64,000 nucleotides of DNA from Rhodocollybia butyracea (GCA_015501585.1 JADNRY010000133.1:62001-126000); one strand, 5' to 3'. Numbered from the stretch's first letter, positions 36,262 to 47,519 are shown. The notes: generated by a model from the letters alone, not told the origin. Program-made: numbers and translations.

Positions 36262-38270
36262 GCTGGAAGGCTGCGGTGTCTGTTGAGCCAGCATTACCAG
36301 GAAAACGTGCGTGTTTATTTCATGGCCATGTTTAGATACTAACGGATTTGGATAGCTTTACGTCGGCAACCATTCAAAAGATTCAAGTTCGAAGCCCTGG
36401 CATCACTTCCCTCGACAGACGCCTTTTTACCTCAGATCTCAGACTTGAGCTTGACCGATGATCAGTCATCGATTACCGAAATCCCGGTGACCAGCTCATA
36501 TCCGTCCTCATGCATCATGAGCTGCTTCGGGGCTTTAAGTCTCTGGATCGAGTTTTGCAGCTTCAAGATTCGAGCAAGGCCCCGCACCGATCCAGTTTGC
36601 CGTCTTTTATCCTTCCGGGGTGGGCTAAGACACGAGACGTGCTGGAATGCCATTTGTCTGCGGCATATGTAACAACCACTCATCAGAGCAACCCCAGAGA
36701 GTCGACTAGACTGATAATCTCACCTCGCGCCACGCCTGCCTCTACAGCATCCTCTTCCACCGTCATTTCTGTTGACATCACACTTGGTGTCGAAAATCTT
36801 ACTTCAGATGTAGTCGCAGTAGCTCAACCGCATATTTGAACTCGGCCAAGCATCTCGACTCTCCCAACTTCCTCGTCTCCCCTTTCGTATTCCGTACAAC
36901 TGACACTCTTTTCATATGACCATCTGGTCAACTCGTTGCGTAGATTCGTAGCCTAGTTCACGTAGCAGCGTCGAATACAACCCCCGTCGTTGGCTGTTCC
37001 CTTCGTGTCTTCAGCTTTTACCGACCAGTAGGAGGTTTTTTCGCGGGAGTTTCGAAGATCCGAGAATCCCCAATCTCAAGCTGTGTGCGTATCTTCGGGG
37101 ACACAAGGAGTATGAGCGGGGTATACTCCCTTAGAATGCAATAGGTAGTATCGTGTGTAATTAGCAGTTGTACTACAGAGAGGAGGTCGGGAAGCATCAA
37201 AGACGACTCTCCTAGCTCCAACGTTGAAGGCATTGCTTTTCGCAACAGAGCCAAATTGCCAAACGTATCTACGATCGAAATTCCAGTTTTCACTTCCACT
37301 CTAACCACCATCGAATCGATCTCGATGTTACCGGAAGGTTATAAAACCACCTTGTTAGCATCTCTCTCGCTCTACTTCCATGTATTAAATGAACGAGTGT
37401 TACGTAGATCGGGTTCAAAAAGCTCTGTGTCCCAATGCTCCTGCTGGGCCTGGGAATGGAGCGGTGGGATGGATCCAGTGTTGACGGCTACACCGGTGCT
37501 AGTTCCAAGCCGACGTCACAATGGAAGGAAGGAATGGAACACTCCTCTCCTTCGACAGATCTTGGTTTCTGGACAGTTATGGGGTCACAGACGTGGTTTT
37601 GGGTTCGCTACGCACAAACCCCGGTGAAATCATGAGGTCTGTCAGAACCAGATATACCAGCTCAGGAACTGGCTTCCTATCCACAAAACTTATAATAAAT
37701 CCTTCCTGTCGTACACGCATTGCTTGTAAAGTTGGAAACAGGTTCCCCGCAGGACATACGTATATATATGTACTGTCTGAATCGTGACCAAACTATTATC
37801 AGAATAGATGATTAGATCTTGCTGGATCTTATAGTGGCGTGGATTAATCGATGAGACAAGAAAAACAATCGCAAAGTATACCGTTACTTTGGGGATATCC
37901 CGTCTGAGTTATCCTGTCTGAGTCGTTACAGGTGCATTGGCTCGAAGTTTTGGACCAATCGAGAATCATCGGACGAGCGTGAAAATCATGGGAAATTGCA
38001 TAATTCTTTTAGTGTTACACAGCACTTGGCCATCTCCAGTCACAGCTTTTGACCATTGTGCGAAGCCGGAGATTCGCCGGCGTTGAACATTCCCCGGGTT
38101 CGAGGTTATTCGCCCATTGTCTTGAGAGAAGCATCCCGAGAATGAAAAACCCAACCTTAAGACGGGAATTGGTGGTGTATGTTGGGCATGATGGAGTAGG
38201 GAGTACCGCGATACAGAGCGTTAGTTGCCATGCATGGCATTGGTGGCCGTGAGATTGTAGAACCGTTTTC
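36262..38270. repeat. Right arm of the 2-kb inverted duplication
   Basis: This is the inverted partner of 23112-25198. Landmarks such as CTTTGGGGATATCCCGTCTG, the GGCTCGAAGTTTTGGACCAA block and GGTGTCTGTTGAGCCAGCA lie in mirrored order. The two arms enclose the hydrophobin, the RHS gene and PAP2 remnant 3, and each has a copy of the same unknown gene family outside it. Confidence 0.75.
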
Positions 38271-38420
38271 TTGCTCCTTCTGCTTTCTCTTGTAGCCCTC
38301 TTCCCCGATCATCTTGTTGTTCACACGGCGGTCTGTTGAATACTCTGCACGTAGGCCTGGGATGGCAGAAATCACTTTCAACAGATGCAAGCAATTCTCT
38401 CCGCTTTCCTCATTTCCTTC

Positions 38421-38644
38421 TCACCTCTCGTATTCTATAAAATACATCCAATACTGTTGTTCATCTTGTCCTTGAATGTATGAACATCTGTCCAGGCTCT
38501 TATTGATCTCATCCCTGGCAGCTTGCTTATACGGTGATGGTTTGGCAGGTAGGTTTCCACAACTTTCACAGAGATATCTGGCCACGAGTCTGGTCAGTTC
38601 CTTCACAGTCCAACGCGGATAATTCTTCTTTTTATGGAAAGATG
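38421..38644 (-). CDS. Possible terminal exon of an unrecognised gene
   Basis: On the minus strand an open frame ending TAG at 38421 reads FHKKKNYPRW, then LTRLVARYLCESCGN, and ends in QYWMYFIEYER. It is preceded by CAACTGTGAG, a plausible splice acceptor. The composition looks protein-like, with three Cys and many charged residues. I recognise no family and could not define upstream exons. Confidence 0.3.
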
Positions 38645-39398
38645 TGACAATCTCACAGTTGTGTGTTGCTCAGAACATCCGTTTTTGGGAATACCTGGAA
38701 TATTTTTGAAAAACAAAAGAGGTGTGCTGTGAGTGCTTCAACATGTGATAAATGAGACGCTGGCGAAGACGAAATACACTCTAGTAAAGAGAAAGACTCT
38801 AGTAAAGAGAAAGACGAGAATAGCAGAGACCACAAGTGGGAAGACACGAAACAGAAGGTGATGCTGAGCAGTACTGAGTTATTGGAGTATGATTCGTTTA
38901 TCCTCTTATCTCACTCATTTATTATAATCTCGACAAGAAAAGAACTCGAAGAAACGATATGTCAATTCCGCAGAAAGTTATTTGCCCAAGTCGTCGCAGC
39001 TAGCGCGGTACGGTCTACTCAAGATCAATGTCCAAGCAGATGGTTGAAGTGGTGCACGGCTCGTCACGCGCAAAGATGAGGTGTGCACTCTCCTCCTCAA
39101 CGTCATGCTCTTTCTAGGGATTCGCCCAAGATCTCTGAAATGTGAGGTTTAGAAGGACGTAACACACGAATCGTGCGGTTTGTTGGGTCATCATAATTTC
39201 CTAGACCACCGAGACTATTCTACAGGTTCATCGACATCAGCTATATGTATGATCTCCACCGTACAAAGTACAAGCCTTTACTATCAGGATCTATATGGTA
39301 TTTTATGAATAGATGATAAGTACATTGATGTGAACTACACCTACCCCTCCATTGTAGCTTTCAGACAGCCTCTTTGATGCTTGAATAGCTCCCAGATC

Positions 39399-39568
39399 TA
39401 GGGATCCACACCGTAGCGTATACGGTTACGGCCGTACAAAAACGACCATGAAATCTGCAAAATTTGCGTGATACAGGACGGTATACGGTACAGTTTACGG
39501 CTTTTACGGTACGGGACTCATACGGCCGTACCGTAAGCCGTATCTTGCAGTTACGGTGCGGATCCCTA
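39399..39568. mobile_element. Small hAT-like MITE
   Basis: The 170-bp element has inverted ends TAGGGATCCACACCG and, at the right, CGGTGCGGATCCCTA. Flanks are CCCAGATC (39391-39398) and CCCAGATT (39569-39576), an 8-bp duplication with one change. The interior is a set of CCGTA/TACGG inverted motifs. Its ends and interior resemble the longer element at 42705-43670. Confidence 0.8.
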
Positions 39569-40151
39569 CCCAGATTATCTTTGGTTTCAACTAGGTAGCA
39601 GGGGATCCAGTTCCCTAGAGAAGCGTGTTCACTCAGCTATTGGTGGTATGTTTCGAATCGACTCATTGACGGCCTGTATCTAGTCGTGGAGCTTAAGCCA
39701 TTTAGAACCAGATTGGAGTCTGATCAGGAGGCGAATTGCAGGGCATGCAGAATAGAGAATCTATACAGCTGCAACCATATATCGGGTGGTATGCAGACAA
39801 GTATGCAGACTACCCTGTGTCACAGGTCGTGCTTTACGGCTGAGACGGAGATCCCCAAACAGAATATACTTTCCGTGGTTTCGCCAGCGTTGTGTTTTTC
39901 CTGTCATTAGGAAATCCGAAAACTACGTACTCGGTATACCTTGCAGCAAACGTAACTTACCGAATTGGAAACGGACTTCAAGATAAGGTTTCGTTTGGTA
40001 AAACGGCGCATTACGAATAATTATTTTTTCTAAAGAGAACCAGAGGTTTTTGCTTTTGGGGAATATGCCGTACAGAACTTGTACACAAGTTCTCCTTAAA
40101 AGCCATCCCTCTCGCCCCCACTCTTCACTCTTCAACTAAAGATCACCTCTT

Positions 40152-41372
40152 ATGTCATCTTCAAACGCTGAACTGCTCGCGTGCGTTCTCCAGTGGTTGC
40201 GCTGGACGTTTGCTTACTTTTTAATTCTTCACCAGTGCTAATGAAACCGCGACCAATGTCGCCGTCCCTTCGTATGTGTCGTTCCTCACTTCTCAAATTC
40301 ATTCTTGACCTGTTTTACTGGTAGTGAGAACGCAGGGACTGAGAGGGCTAATTTACACCATGTTGACTCCGTTGGAAAGACTTCGAAGGAGTTGGGCGCT
40401 GCTCGCATGTATGATTCTTGTCATTGTATGTTTCGTGAGCATTCTTCATATTTGGTGCACACAGGTCCCAGTCCCACTCGCACACGACGTTGGTTAAACC
40501 GTAGGCTCTGTCACGCCTCACTCATCTTATCTATCTTATCATCCCCCTAGTGATCACGTCGAAGTCGTTGTGCATGACGCAATTCACTTTCCCAGTGGCA
40601 GTGAGAACCACCTCTTACCGCCAAAACCCGGTACTAAGGGCTTCTATCAGTAAATCTTATCTCTGTCTTGTGACTTATTGCGGAACGTTGACTTATGTTC
40701 TACAGTAAGGCTATCACTCTGAAGAACAAAAGAATAACCTGGGTCGCGGATACATACGCCTATCGTCACGCGAACTCAGATGACGTCACTGTGATAGTAA
40801 TCTATTCAGGTGTCGCCCTAGATGGGATGATGCTCTAAACATCTACCAAGCCTCCATCGGTACTTAGTAATAACTATCCCGTAGCATATGCTATAGAGGT
40901 TGAGAAGGACAAAAAATACACTTGTATGTTTATTTTTCACATTAAACGGAACCCATTTCCAATAGGCACCATTTTCAGACATCATTGATGAGACACGTGA
41001 TATTTACATGATGGGCCCTGATGGAAAAAATCCTTATCTCGCCACTCTCTCATATAAAAACAACTTTACATCGGGCTGGATGACCGGAGATAGCCAGTAC
41101 TTGATAAAGTATCTTGTAAGTTTAGCTTTGGTTGGGTCGTTATTGTGTTGCTCATTGCTGCACCAAAGCACTTTTCTAACGTGAGTGAGTTTTGGGGGAT
41201 GACCATCCTGGATGGTTCGTACAAAGTTGGAGAAACTATCTCTGTCGGCAAGTATTTCCTGCTTGAAATATATTTATGAGCTTGAATTAATCCACCAACT
41301 CTGTTTGTAGACTTCCTTAATGACATCAGTGGTGACAGCTATGTTCATGGTGGTTTCGAAATCCCCGTGTAG
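40152..41372 (+). pseudogene. Paralogue of the unknown gene at 20761-22161, with a stop
   Basis: Exon order follows the paralogue: 40152-40180, 40236-40271, 40325 to about 40425, then further exons to 41372, ending FEIPV. Conserved blocks are KPGTKGF (near 40630), DTYAYRHANSDDVTVIV (near 40755-40800) and DIYMMGPDGKNP (near 41000-41035). Exon 3 is one base short of keeping frame into exon 4, and a TAA at 40836-40838 lies in the exon where the paralogue reads through. No family recognised. Probably inactive; orientation is opposite to its partner. Confidence 0.55.
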
Positions 41373-41606
41373 ACTGTGTACTTACCCATTGGACCATTTG
41401 TTCTGTAGGTATATTGTTGTAAATATCTGTCACAGGGATTGAATAAGCTGTGAGGCTCGAGAGACAGATGATACTAGATTAGAGAACTTATAGGTACTGG
41501 CCTCAGAGAAAGGGTGGGTGACAAAGTAACTTGTTCTGTACTTGGTACTTGTACTTGTCCTTACCAAAGTAACTTGTACAAGTATGGTTAAACCCTCTTG
41601 CGGCAG

Positions 41607-42270
41607 TGCCATTATCCAACACGCTTTTAATAATTATCGACTTGTTATAACAAGTCCAGAGATTTTACAATTATTTATTGTTAGTAACAATTGATATGAA
41701 TGACAGGTGTTCTATAATTGAATGCCGATCAAAGATTCTCATGTGTGTATGGCAGAGTGGTTCTGCTGCTGCCGCGATGTTATTCTGGCGTTGATCGGGA
41801 GGTTGCTGGTTCAATCCTGGCTGGTAATGTTTTATTATTTTTCCGTTTTATTAAAAGCTTGGTGGGCTTGGGTTAGCGTTTGGCGCCGCCGTAGGCGGCT
41901 CGCGCGATGTTAGGGTTAGGGGTCTGGGTTAGCGTTTGGCGCCGCCGCAGGCGGCTCGCGCATAGAGCGAAAGTTAGGGGTTAGGGTTTAGGGTTAGGCG
42001 CCGCCAAAGGCGGCTCGCGCGAAGCGCCAAATTTAGCGGTTAGGGGTTAGGTATATTCTGCTAGCGTAAACGAGGCTTTAGTGTGCCTGCCGACGACTTC
42101 CCGGCTTGGGGGACCCCCCCAAAGGGGAGGGGAGGGAAGCGGAGGCAGGCCCGAAGTTTACGCGCCTGCGGGATTACAATAGAATTATTATTATGCCGTC
42201 TTGTTATAACAATAAATAATCATACAATGTAGTTACTTATAATAACAAGTAGATAATTATTATATCTGTG
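41607..42270. mobile_element. AT-rich element with inverted ends and telomere-like core
   Basis: The ends are inverted: TAATAATTATCGACTTGTTA at the left and, reversed, TAATAATTATCTACTTGTTA at the right. The hairpin CTTGTTATAACAAG lies just inside the left end. The core has GC-rich units with GGCGCCGCC and GGCTCGCGC, plus TTAGGG-like repeats (41871-42045) and a C/G hairpin cluster (42085-42175). It truncates the end of the minus-strand ankyrin gene. A partial inverted copy is at 53605-53800. It could be a MITE, or possibly DNA of mitochondrial origin, given the AT-rich sequence with GC clusters. Confidence 0.55.
41871..42045. repeat. TTAGGG-like interstitial tandem units
   Basis: Three units of GTTAGCGTTTGGCGCCGCC or a variant, followed by GGCTCGCGC and runs such as GTTAGGGTTAGGGG. 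TTAGGG is the usual basidiomycete telomere repeat, but here it is short, irregular and inside a mobile-looking element. Confidence 0.6.
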
Positions 42271-42704
42271 TCCTGAGCTCAAGCCCAAGAATCTCCTTGT
42301 TTCCTTCCCTGATAGCCACATTGCATGTACTCTTATACCATCCCTGTTGTGCATGTACATCTGCATTGTGCTCCAGAAGAAGCTGGAGAGTATCCTTGTT
42401 TCTCCTTTGGGAAGCTTCCCGGAGTGCATTCCCATGCAGGACACCTTTGCCATTTACATCTGCATTGTGCTCCAGAAGAAGCTGAACAATATCCTTGTTT
42501 TCCTTCCTGATAGCTGCCAGCAGCGCAGTCACATACTTGCCACCCTGGGCATTTACATCAGCATTGTGTGCCAGGAGAAGCTGCACAATATCTTTACTTC
42601 CCACAAGGATAGCTGCCTGGAGTGCATTCCCATATTTTCCCCCTTGGGAATTCACATCACTGGTTCCCTGCAAGTAAACAGTCAACAATGGATGGCAGGC
42701 CATT

Positions 42705-43670
42705 TAGGGCTCTGCACCGTACCGTATACGGTTGCGGCCATGTATTTTACAGTGCCATACGGCTACAATTGGGCTGTGACTGTACCGTACAACTGTAGTT
42801 CCATGTGTTTGACGGTTACGGTACCATAAAAGTACAGCCGTAATATGGCAATACAGCGTACGGTACTAGATAGAAAAAATTTGGGTACCATGGGTCCTTA
42901 AAATGGTTACAATCAAGTTCATATCAGCGGAAGATACTCTTAGATGTAGGTTTAATCAATTATTTCCTGCTTCCAAGGCAGAATATGGCAAGAACATGGG
43001 GTTGATGAGGAGTTCCAGAGATGCCAACGGTCCGGGCTCATCTCAAAGTGGCTCCCACCACCTAATAATATATATATATACAGCTGAAAGATATGATAAA
43101 CTAGTTATAAACTAGTTCCCTAAGAGATAATTGGGTTTTAAAAAATGAAAGATGTTACTTTTAGTGAACAGGCTCCGTGTTTGCTCAGTTTATCTGGTGA
43201 ACCGTATTTACGGCCGTAACGGCCGTCAAAATACGGTGAATACGGCTATTTACCTTACCATAGGCCGTACCGTATCAAGATGCTTCAGAGGTCTATACAG
43301 TACGGTTCCGTAACCGTATAAACCGTTGGAGTAGGGGATCGTGGCGTTCCGGGCCGGAGTTCGCCGTCAGCATATAGCCTTTCACGCATGTACGTAGCTA
43401 CTCAGTTGCATTCACTCATGTTCTCTACGATTACTTCTCACTGAGGTTGGGGTCTCCCACCTCATTATGGCTGCCCCAGAGTGCCGAGATCTCGGATATG
43501 ATACAGCAGATATGTTGTAGATCAAGTGGAAACTGTAGATAACAACATGTGAACTATCTAGTACTCCTGCCAAACATGGCCAAACACCGGCCCTGAGCGT
43601 CTCCTCTTGCCGGAATCCCCTACTACACCGTCCGTATAAACCGTAAATACAGTTCCGGTGCAGAGCCCTA
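42705..43670. mobile_element. Non-autonomous hAT-like element, 966 bp
   Basis: Inverted ends TAGGGCTCTGCACCG and CGGTGCAGAGCCCTA with a perfect 8-bp target duplication AGGCCATT (42697-42704 and 43671-43678). Subterminal CCGTA/TACGG motifs recur at both ends. No transposase frame. It lies within the ankyrin part of the second NLR-like gene and is related by its ends to 39399-39568. Confidence 0.9.
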
Positions 43671-44567
43671 AGGCCATTCAAGGCCATATAATACAATGGG
43701 GTTGATATCTTCCTTGGATCCAATGTTGGATTATATGCTTTGCAAGGCCTTTCATCTACATTATGAATTCTAATCCAATTCAAATATGGCAATAGACTGC
43801 TGTCTCTCAAAATATTACAGATAGCTCTTTGGCAGGTTTGTCTTCTCCCCTTTCATTGTTAAGCATCCTCATATGTGATGGCCAATATGATGCAGCATAT
43901 AATCCTAAAGGATATAACTCCTCAAAGATAAATTGGTTCTTATGTAACATCCCATCTTTATTAAACTGGAGCAGATAAATAAGGCATGTTTGACATATTG
44001 TGGAATGGGCCAGGCGCTCATTGATTTCAAACAATTTCCCCACATGCCCTTCAGCATGAGTTTGGGTGAGAAATTCCTTCACTGAACTGTGTGCAAGTTG
44101 CACAACTTTTTCCACATCCACTGTTATCAGTGTTGAATCCAGGATATCATAAATACCATTTTCAAGCTCCAATGACCGTGCCCCGGGATCAAATATTTGA
44201 GCTTTCAAATTTACAGCCAAAATCTCTGTAACCTTCGAGATTGATAGTGATTCATATGTGTAAGTCAACCATCTAAGAAGTTTTTCTGCATCATGCACAT
44301 GTTCACCTTCTCTCATTCTTTCAATGGCCTGAGTGTATGTTTCCACCAGAGTCTTGGGCAACTTTGTTAGGGCAGCCTGAATGGTGTTGGGTGTTTTACA
44401 TCTTTGCAAGACAGTTACTTGGCAATCAACCCAACGGAACCTTTGAGTTTGAAATCAGCCGCAATCAAATCTTGAGTTAGAATTACTTACTGTCCCTGAG
44501 CACCTTCAGCCAAATGATTAACTATATCTGTGAACAGCTCTGGTTCCAGTTTGCGATGTCCTAGCTT

Positions 44568-44940
44568 CATCAGGAAAAGGTGTTTTTGCCTAGGTGACCC
44601 CAGAGTGGCCTAAAGCAAACTAGGTGACCTATGAATCCTATGGCATCCTAGGAATTTGGGCTCGTCCCTTGCCAGTCAAGGCTCTTGAGGACTCCCTAGG
44701 CAAGCCTAGGTTTGCCCAGGTTTGCCCAGGTGCTCCTGGGGAACACCTGGGGAACACCTGGGTAAACCTGGGCAAACCTAGGCTTGCCCTGGGTTTGCCT
44801 AGGATACCCTAGGGAATCCTCAAGAGCCTTGACTGGCAAGGGACAAGCCCAAATTCCTAGGGTGCCATAGGATTCATAGGTCACCTAGTTTGCTTTAGGC
44901 CACTCTGGGGTCACCTAGGCAAAAACGGCTTTTCCTGATG
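44568..44940. mobile_element. Near-perfect palindromic MITE
   Basis: The two halves are reverse complements over more than 100 bp each. Both ends begin CATCAGGAAAA, then share TTTTTGCCTAGGTGACCCCA. The centre is built of CCTGGG/CCCAGG and GCCTAGG motifs. Flanks allow a 2-bp TT duplication outside CATCAG, or AT if the element is taken to start at CAG. Taking it out leaves the NACHT exon open. It would fold into one long hairpin. Confidence 0.8.
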
Positions 44941-45479
44941 TTGTCCTGGAGGTATTTGGTAATATCATTACGAAAAGCATATTGTGCCAAATCAAGATGA
45001 ATACTCTCTGTGGCACATATCGACTGGTTACAGCTATGGAAAGATTTTCTCTTACATGAGCAAGATGTTTGAAAACATTCATTGACTCATTACATACATC
45101 CATCCCATCCAGCACAATGTATACTGGGCTTAAGTCTTTCGAAACTAGTGCTAAAGTGGCACTTAGTTCTGCTATGGTAGGCTCCATAAGGCCCCCTGTA
45201 CATTTTGTATACAGCTCATGAAGGGCAGGATGAACTCCTCCACTCCTTGTACCCATTTGGAGCAAAAGGGACTGAAGGAGGCCACGAGTATTGGTCTTAG
45301 TCTGTGAGTTATCACGATTGTCAAAATAGTAGTAGCAGCACTGTAATGCTGCATTGGCCTTGAGTTTCTGAATAATAGCCGCCCTAAAAAAAAATCACAT
45401 GAGAAATAACATCATACCAATGTTGCATGCATACGAAAGGAATGTTTTGCCTGAGCCCACTAGATATACTATGATTAGA

Positions 45480-47190
45480 TCCTAAATCACTGTACAAATC
45501 AGATGCATTACCTTTACCCTGAATCTATAAGACTCTAGATGTAGCCTGTTTCCATTTAACAAACTGAGGATGGGAGAATATCCACTCTCCAGTTCCAGGG
45601 GTTCTCTTATCACATGCTGCTACAAAATTTTTAGAGGGATTAGTGTTGGAAATATTATCAGCTGTGCAATTGATTTGCTCGCTGATATTTCTCCAGTAGT
45701 TTTAGATGTTTATTCTGCCCCGGAGTGCATGCTGGTGTGGAGCTTATCTGTCTTATGTTTTATCTTATATTTCTCCATATATTTCTCCGTATATTTCTCC
45801 GTAGCTGCAGCTTATTTAAACCACCGTTCAATATTATTTTCCCCTGCGTGTTTACTAGGGCTTCTCTGCTATAGACCAGAGTGAAGTGATCTTTTGGCGA
45901 CTTCTTCATTTTACTCCAACAATTAGGTGCTTTTAACCATTTCCGAACATTTGACAGATCATTGATCTCTTCAATGGAAATGTTACTCGAGGATATGAAG
46001 AAGAGACTTTAAGATACACCCACTCCAGGTATGATAGTTATTCTGGATGGTAGTTGCTGCTTGAAATTGCGGGTTGACCAAGGTAAAGTTGGAAGCACCG
46101 GTAAACATGCTACCAGAAGTTTTAAGCTAGATTTATTGAATTAGCCAAGTCATAGTTACCCGCCCAGCCTCTCTGCGCCAGCCTGAGGGTTGTTTTGCTC
46201 CTCTCTGATCATGTTGATTAGCACTGGACTGATGACTGTGAGGTGATCTCGAATTCTTACCTGGAATCTCTGCACAAAGGTTCAGACATGGTACGAGGTC
46301 ACAGACAGCAGTTTCGAAAATCACATGCGGGCTGTGCGTGCACCAGCACGAAGTTACCGAAGGTTACAATTGCCGACGTCCTCGGAGTGTCAGATTATTC
46401 GGCTACTCTAACTCTGACTCCTGAGTCATGCCTGCTAGTTTTCTTTCTTTATTCTTTTCTTACCGACTCGAAGACCTGAATGAATGTTCGGAGCCTGAGT
46501 ATCATTGTTCTGCGATCAGGAGTGAGGCCAAGGCGACCAAGAATTTGGTCAATAAGTTCATGGACACATGCACAGTATGTGTGTAGCATCAGCATTTCTC
46601 CACGATTGTGATCGGGTATGATTGGCATGTATACATTCAGATCACCTGATTATACAAATTTCAGAAGGTATGAGGTATGTATGGACCCCCAAGTGCATGA
46701 TAGAAATGCCTCATTATAGATCATTATACCTGCGGGGTCAGATTGCTATTACTCTTTAGTAATTCAGTTCTTGGTCTTCTGAGGCATTGCACAATACCAG
46801 TGACAAATCATGGCAGAAATTGGGTGGGCCCCTCGTTCCTTGTCCTTTGTCCAGCTCTTAGTTTCTACACTTGGCATCCTCATTGTACACCCAATACACA
46901 TAACACAAAACGGTAAACCTCACTCAATTAACCTAACACCTACCATTAATTTATTGCAACTTTTGAATTCTGGTTGGTTGCGATAGTGTCCTCTTGTTCT
47001 AACCCAAAAATCTCAAACAATGTTCTGGATCACTTGCTGCAAGCACCTTGATTCTCAAATTTGTTGTTGTGTTTTTATCCTTGGACAAGTGGGTGAAAGG
47101 GCCCAGCAATCGGGACCTTGCGAGGGTCATTGAGGGTACGACGGTGTTTCAGTGGCACCAAGCTAGTGTTGGAATCAAGTATTCCACGTG
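45480..47190. other. No gene supported
   Basis: The region upstream of the second NACHT P-loop should hold its 5' exons, but I cannot define them. I see a TATATTTCTCC tandem (about 45770-45800) and otherwise unremarkable sequence. Confidence 0.35.
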
Positions 47191-47192
47191 AC

Positions 47193-47219
47193 AGCTGGGT
47201 TCAACTCCCAGCCAGGGAG
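47193..47219 (+). pseudogene. tRNA-Asp 3' half fragment
   Basis: AGCTGGGTTCAACTCCCAGC and the following CAGGGAG form an intact T arm and 3' acceptor strand. The upstream TTGGAATCAAG...ATTCC matches the intron of the copy at 56826, but the 5' half is missing. Confidence 0.7.
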
Positions 47220-47396
47220 CTGCTTGCAGGGTCTGTTAGTCACTCTTTTTGACCCATCCCATCTGGCCTTTTTCTCATTTCCTTTCTAAGTTATCTCTTG
47301 CTTTTTTTTTTGCGAGTATGTGCAGCGGGATCCCTCATTGAACTTTGGTTTCATTAGTAGTAGATCCAAGTCTCAAATTCCCCAAATATAACTATC

Positions 47397-47504
47397 TCCC
47401 TGGTAGTATATTGGTTAGTACACGCGCCTGTATGCCCTTGTCCTAATCACTTGTCCTAATCCCATGTCCCGCGCGAAAGCTGGGTTCAACTCCCAGCCAG
47501 GGAG
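47397..47504 (+). tRNA. tRNA-Asp-like gene with altered anticodon loop
   Basis: Acceptor TCCCTGG/CCAGGGA and the CGCGC/GCGCG stem pair, and the T arm is intact. The loop reads CCTGTATGCCC instead of CCTGTCA, so the GTC anticodon is not plain; GTA or a shifted intron edge are alternatives. The spacer contains a small direct repeat (TTGTCCTAATC twice). Probably a pseudogene. Confidence 0.6.
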
Positions 47505-47519
47505 CTGTGTAGCAGTGAG

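Larger units (their letters stand above)
42271..45459 (-). pseudogene. Second NACHT-ankyrin (NLR-like) gene, interrupted twice
   Basis: Same architecture as the gene at 1.8-5.6 kb, opposite strand. On the minus strand: a P-loop exon (45459-45435) reading GSGKTF; an exon from 45383 with YYYFDNRD and Walker B-like YIVLDGMD, carrying on to 44491; and an exon from 44440 starting FRWVDCQ, with LAHSSVKEFL near 44085. Then come about four ankyrin units with DVNAQGGKY-type ends (42276-42660). A 373-bp palindromic MITE splits the NACHT exon, and a 966-bp hAT-like MITE splits the first ankyrin region. The array is cut off at 42271 by an AT-rich element, and a one-base frame break lies near 42668. Non-functional as it stands. 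Confidence 0.8.

Noticed and set aside
41743..41830. tRNA-like segment with TGGCAGAGTGG and GGTTCAATCC
   Set aside because: A- and B-box words are present, but acceptor strands do not pair. The partial copy at 53.6 kb lacks the B-box, and its same stretch reads as protein-like MAEWFFRCHDVIL.
41871..42045. True chromosome end at the TTAGGG-like repeats
   Set aside because: The repeats are irregular, few and inside an inverted-ended element, with genes and repeats continuing on both sides.
44624..44884. Nearly identical proteins on both strands (MTYESYG...)
   Set aside because: The region is a palindromic MITE, so both strands read the same. There is no coding evidence.
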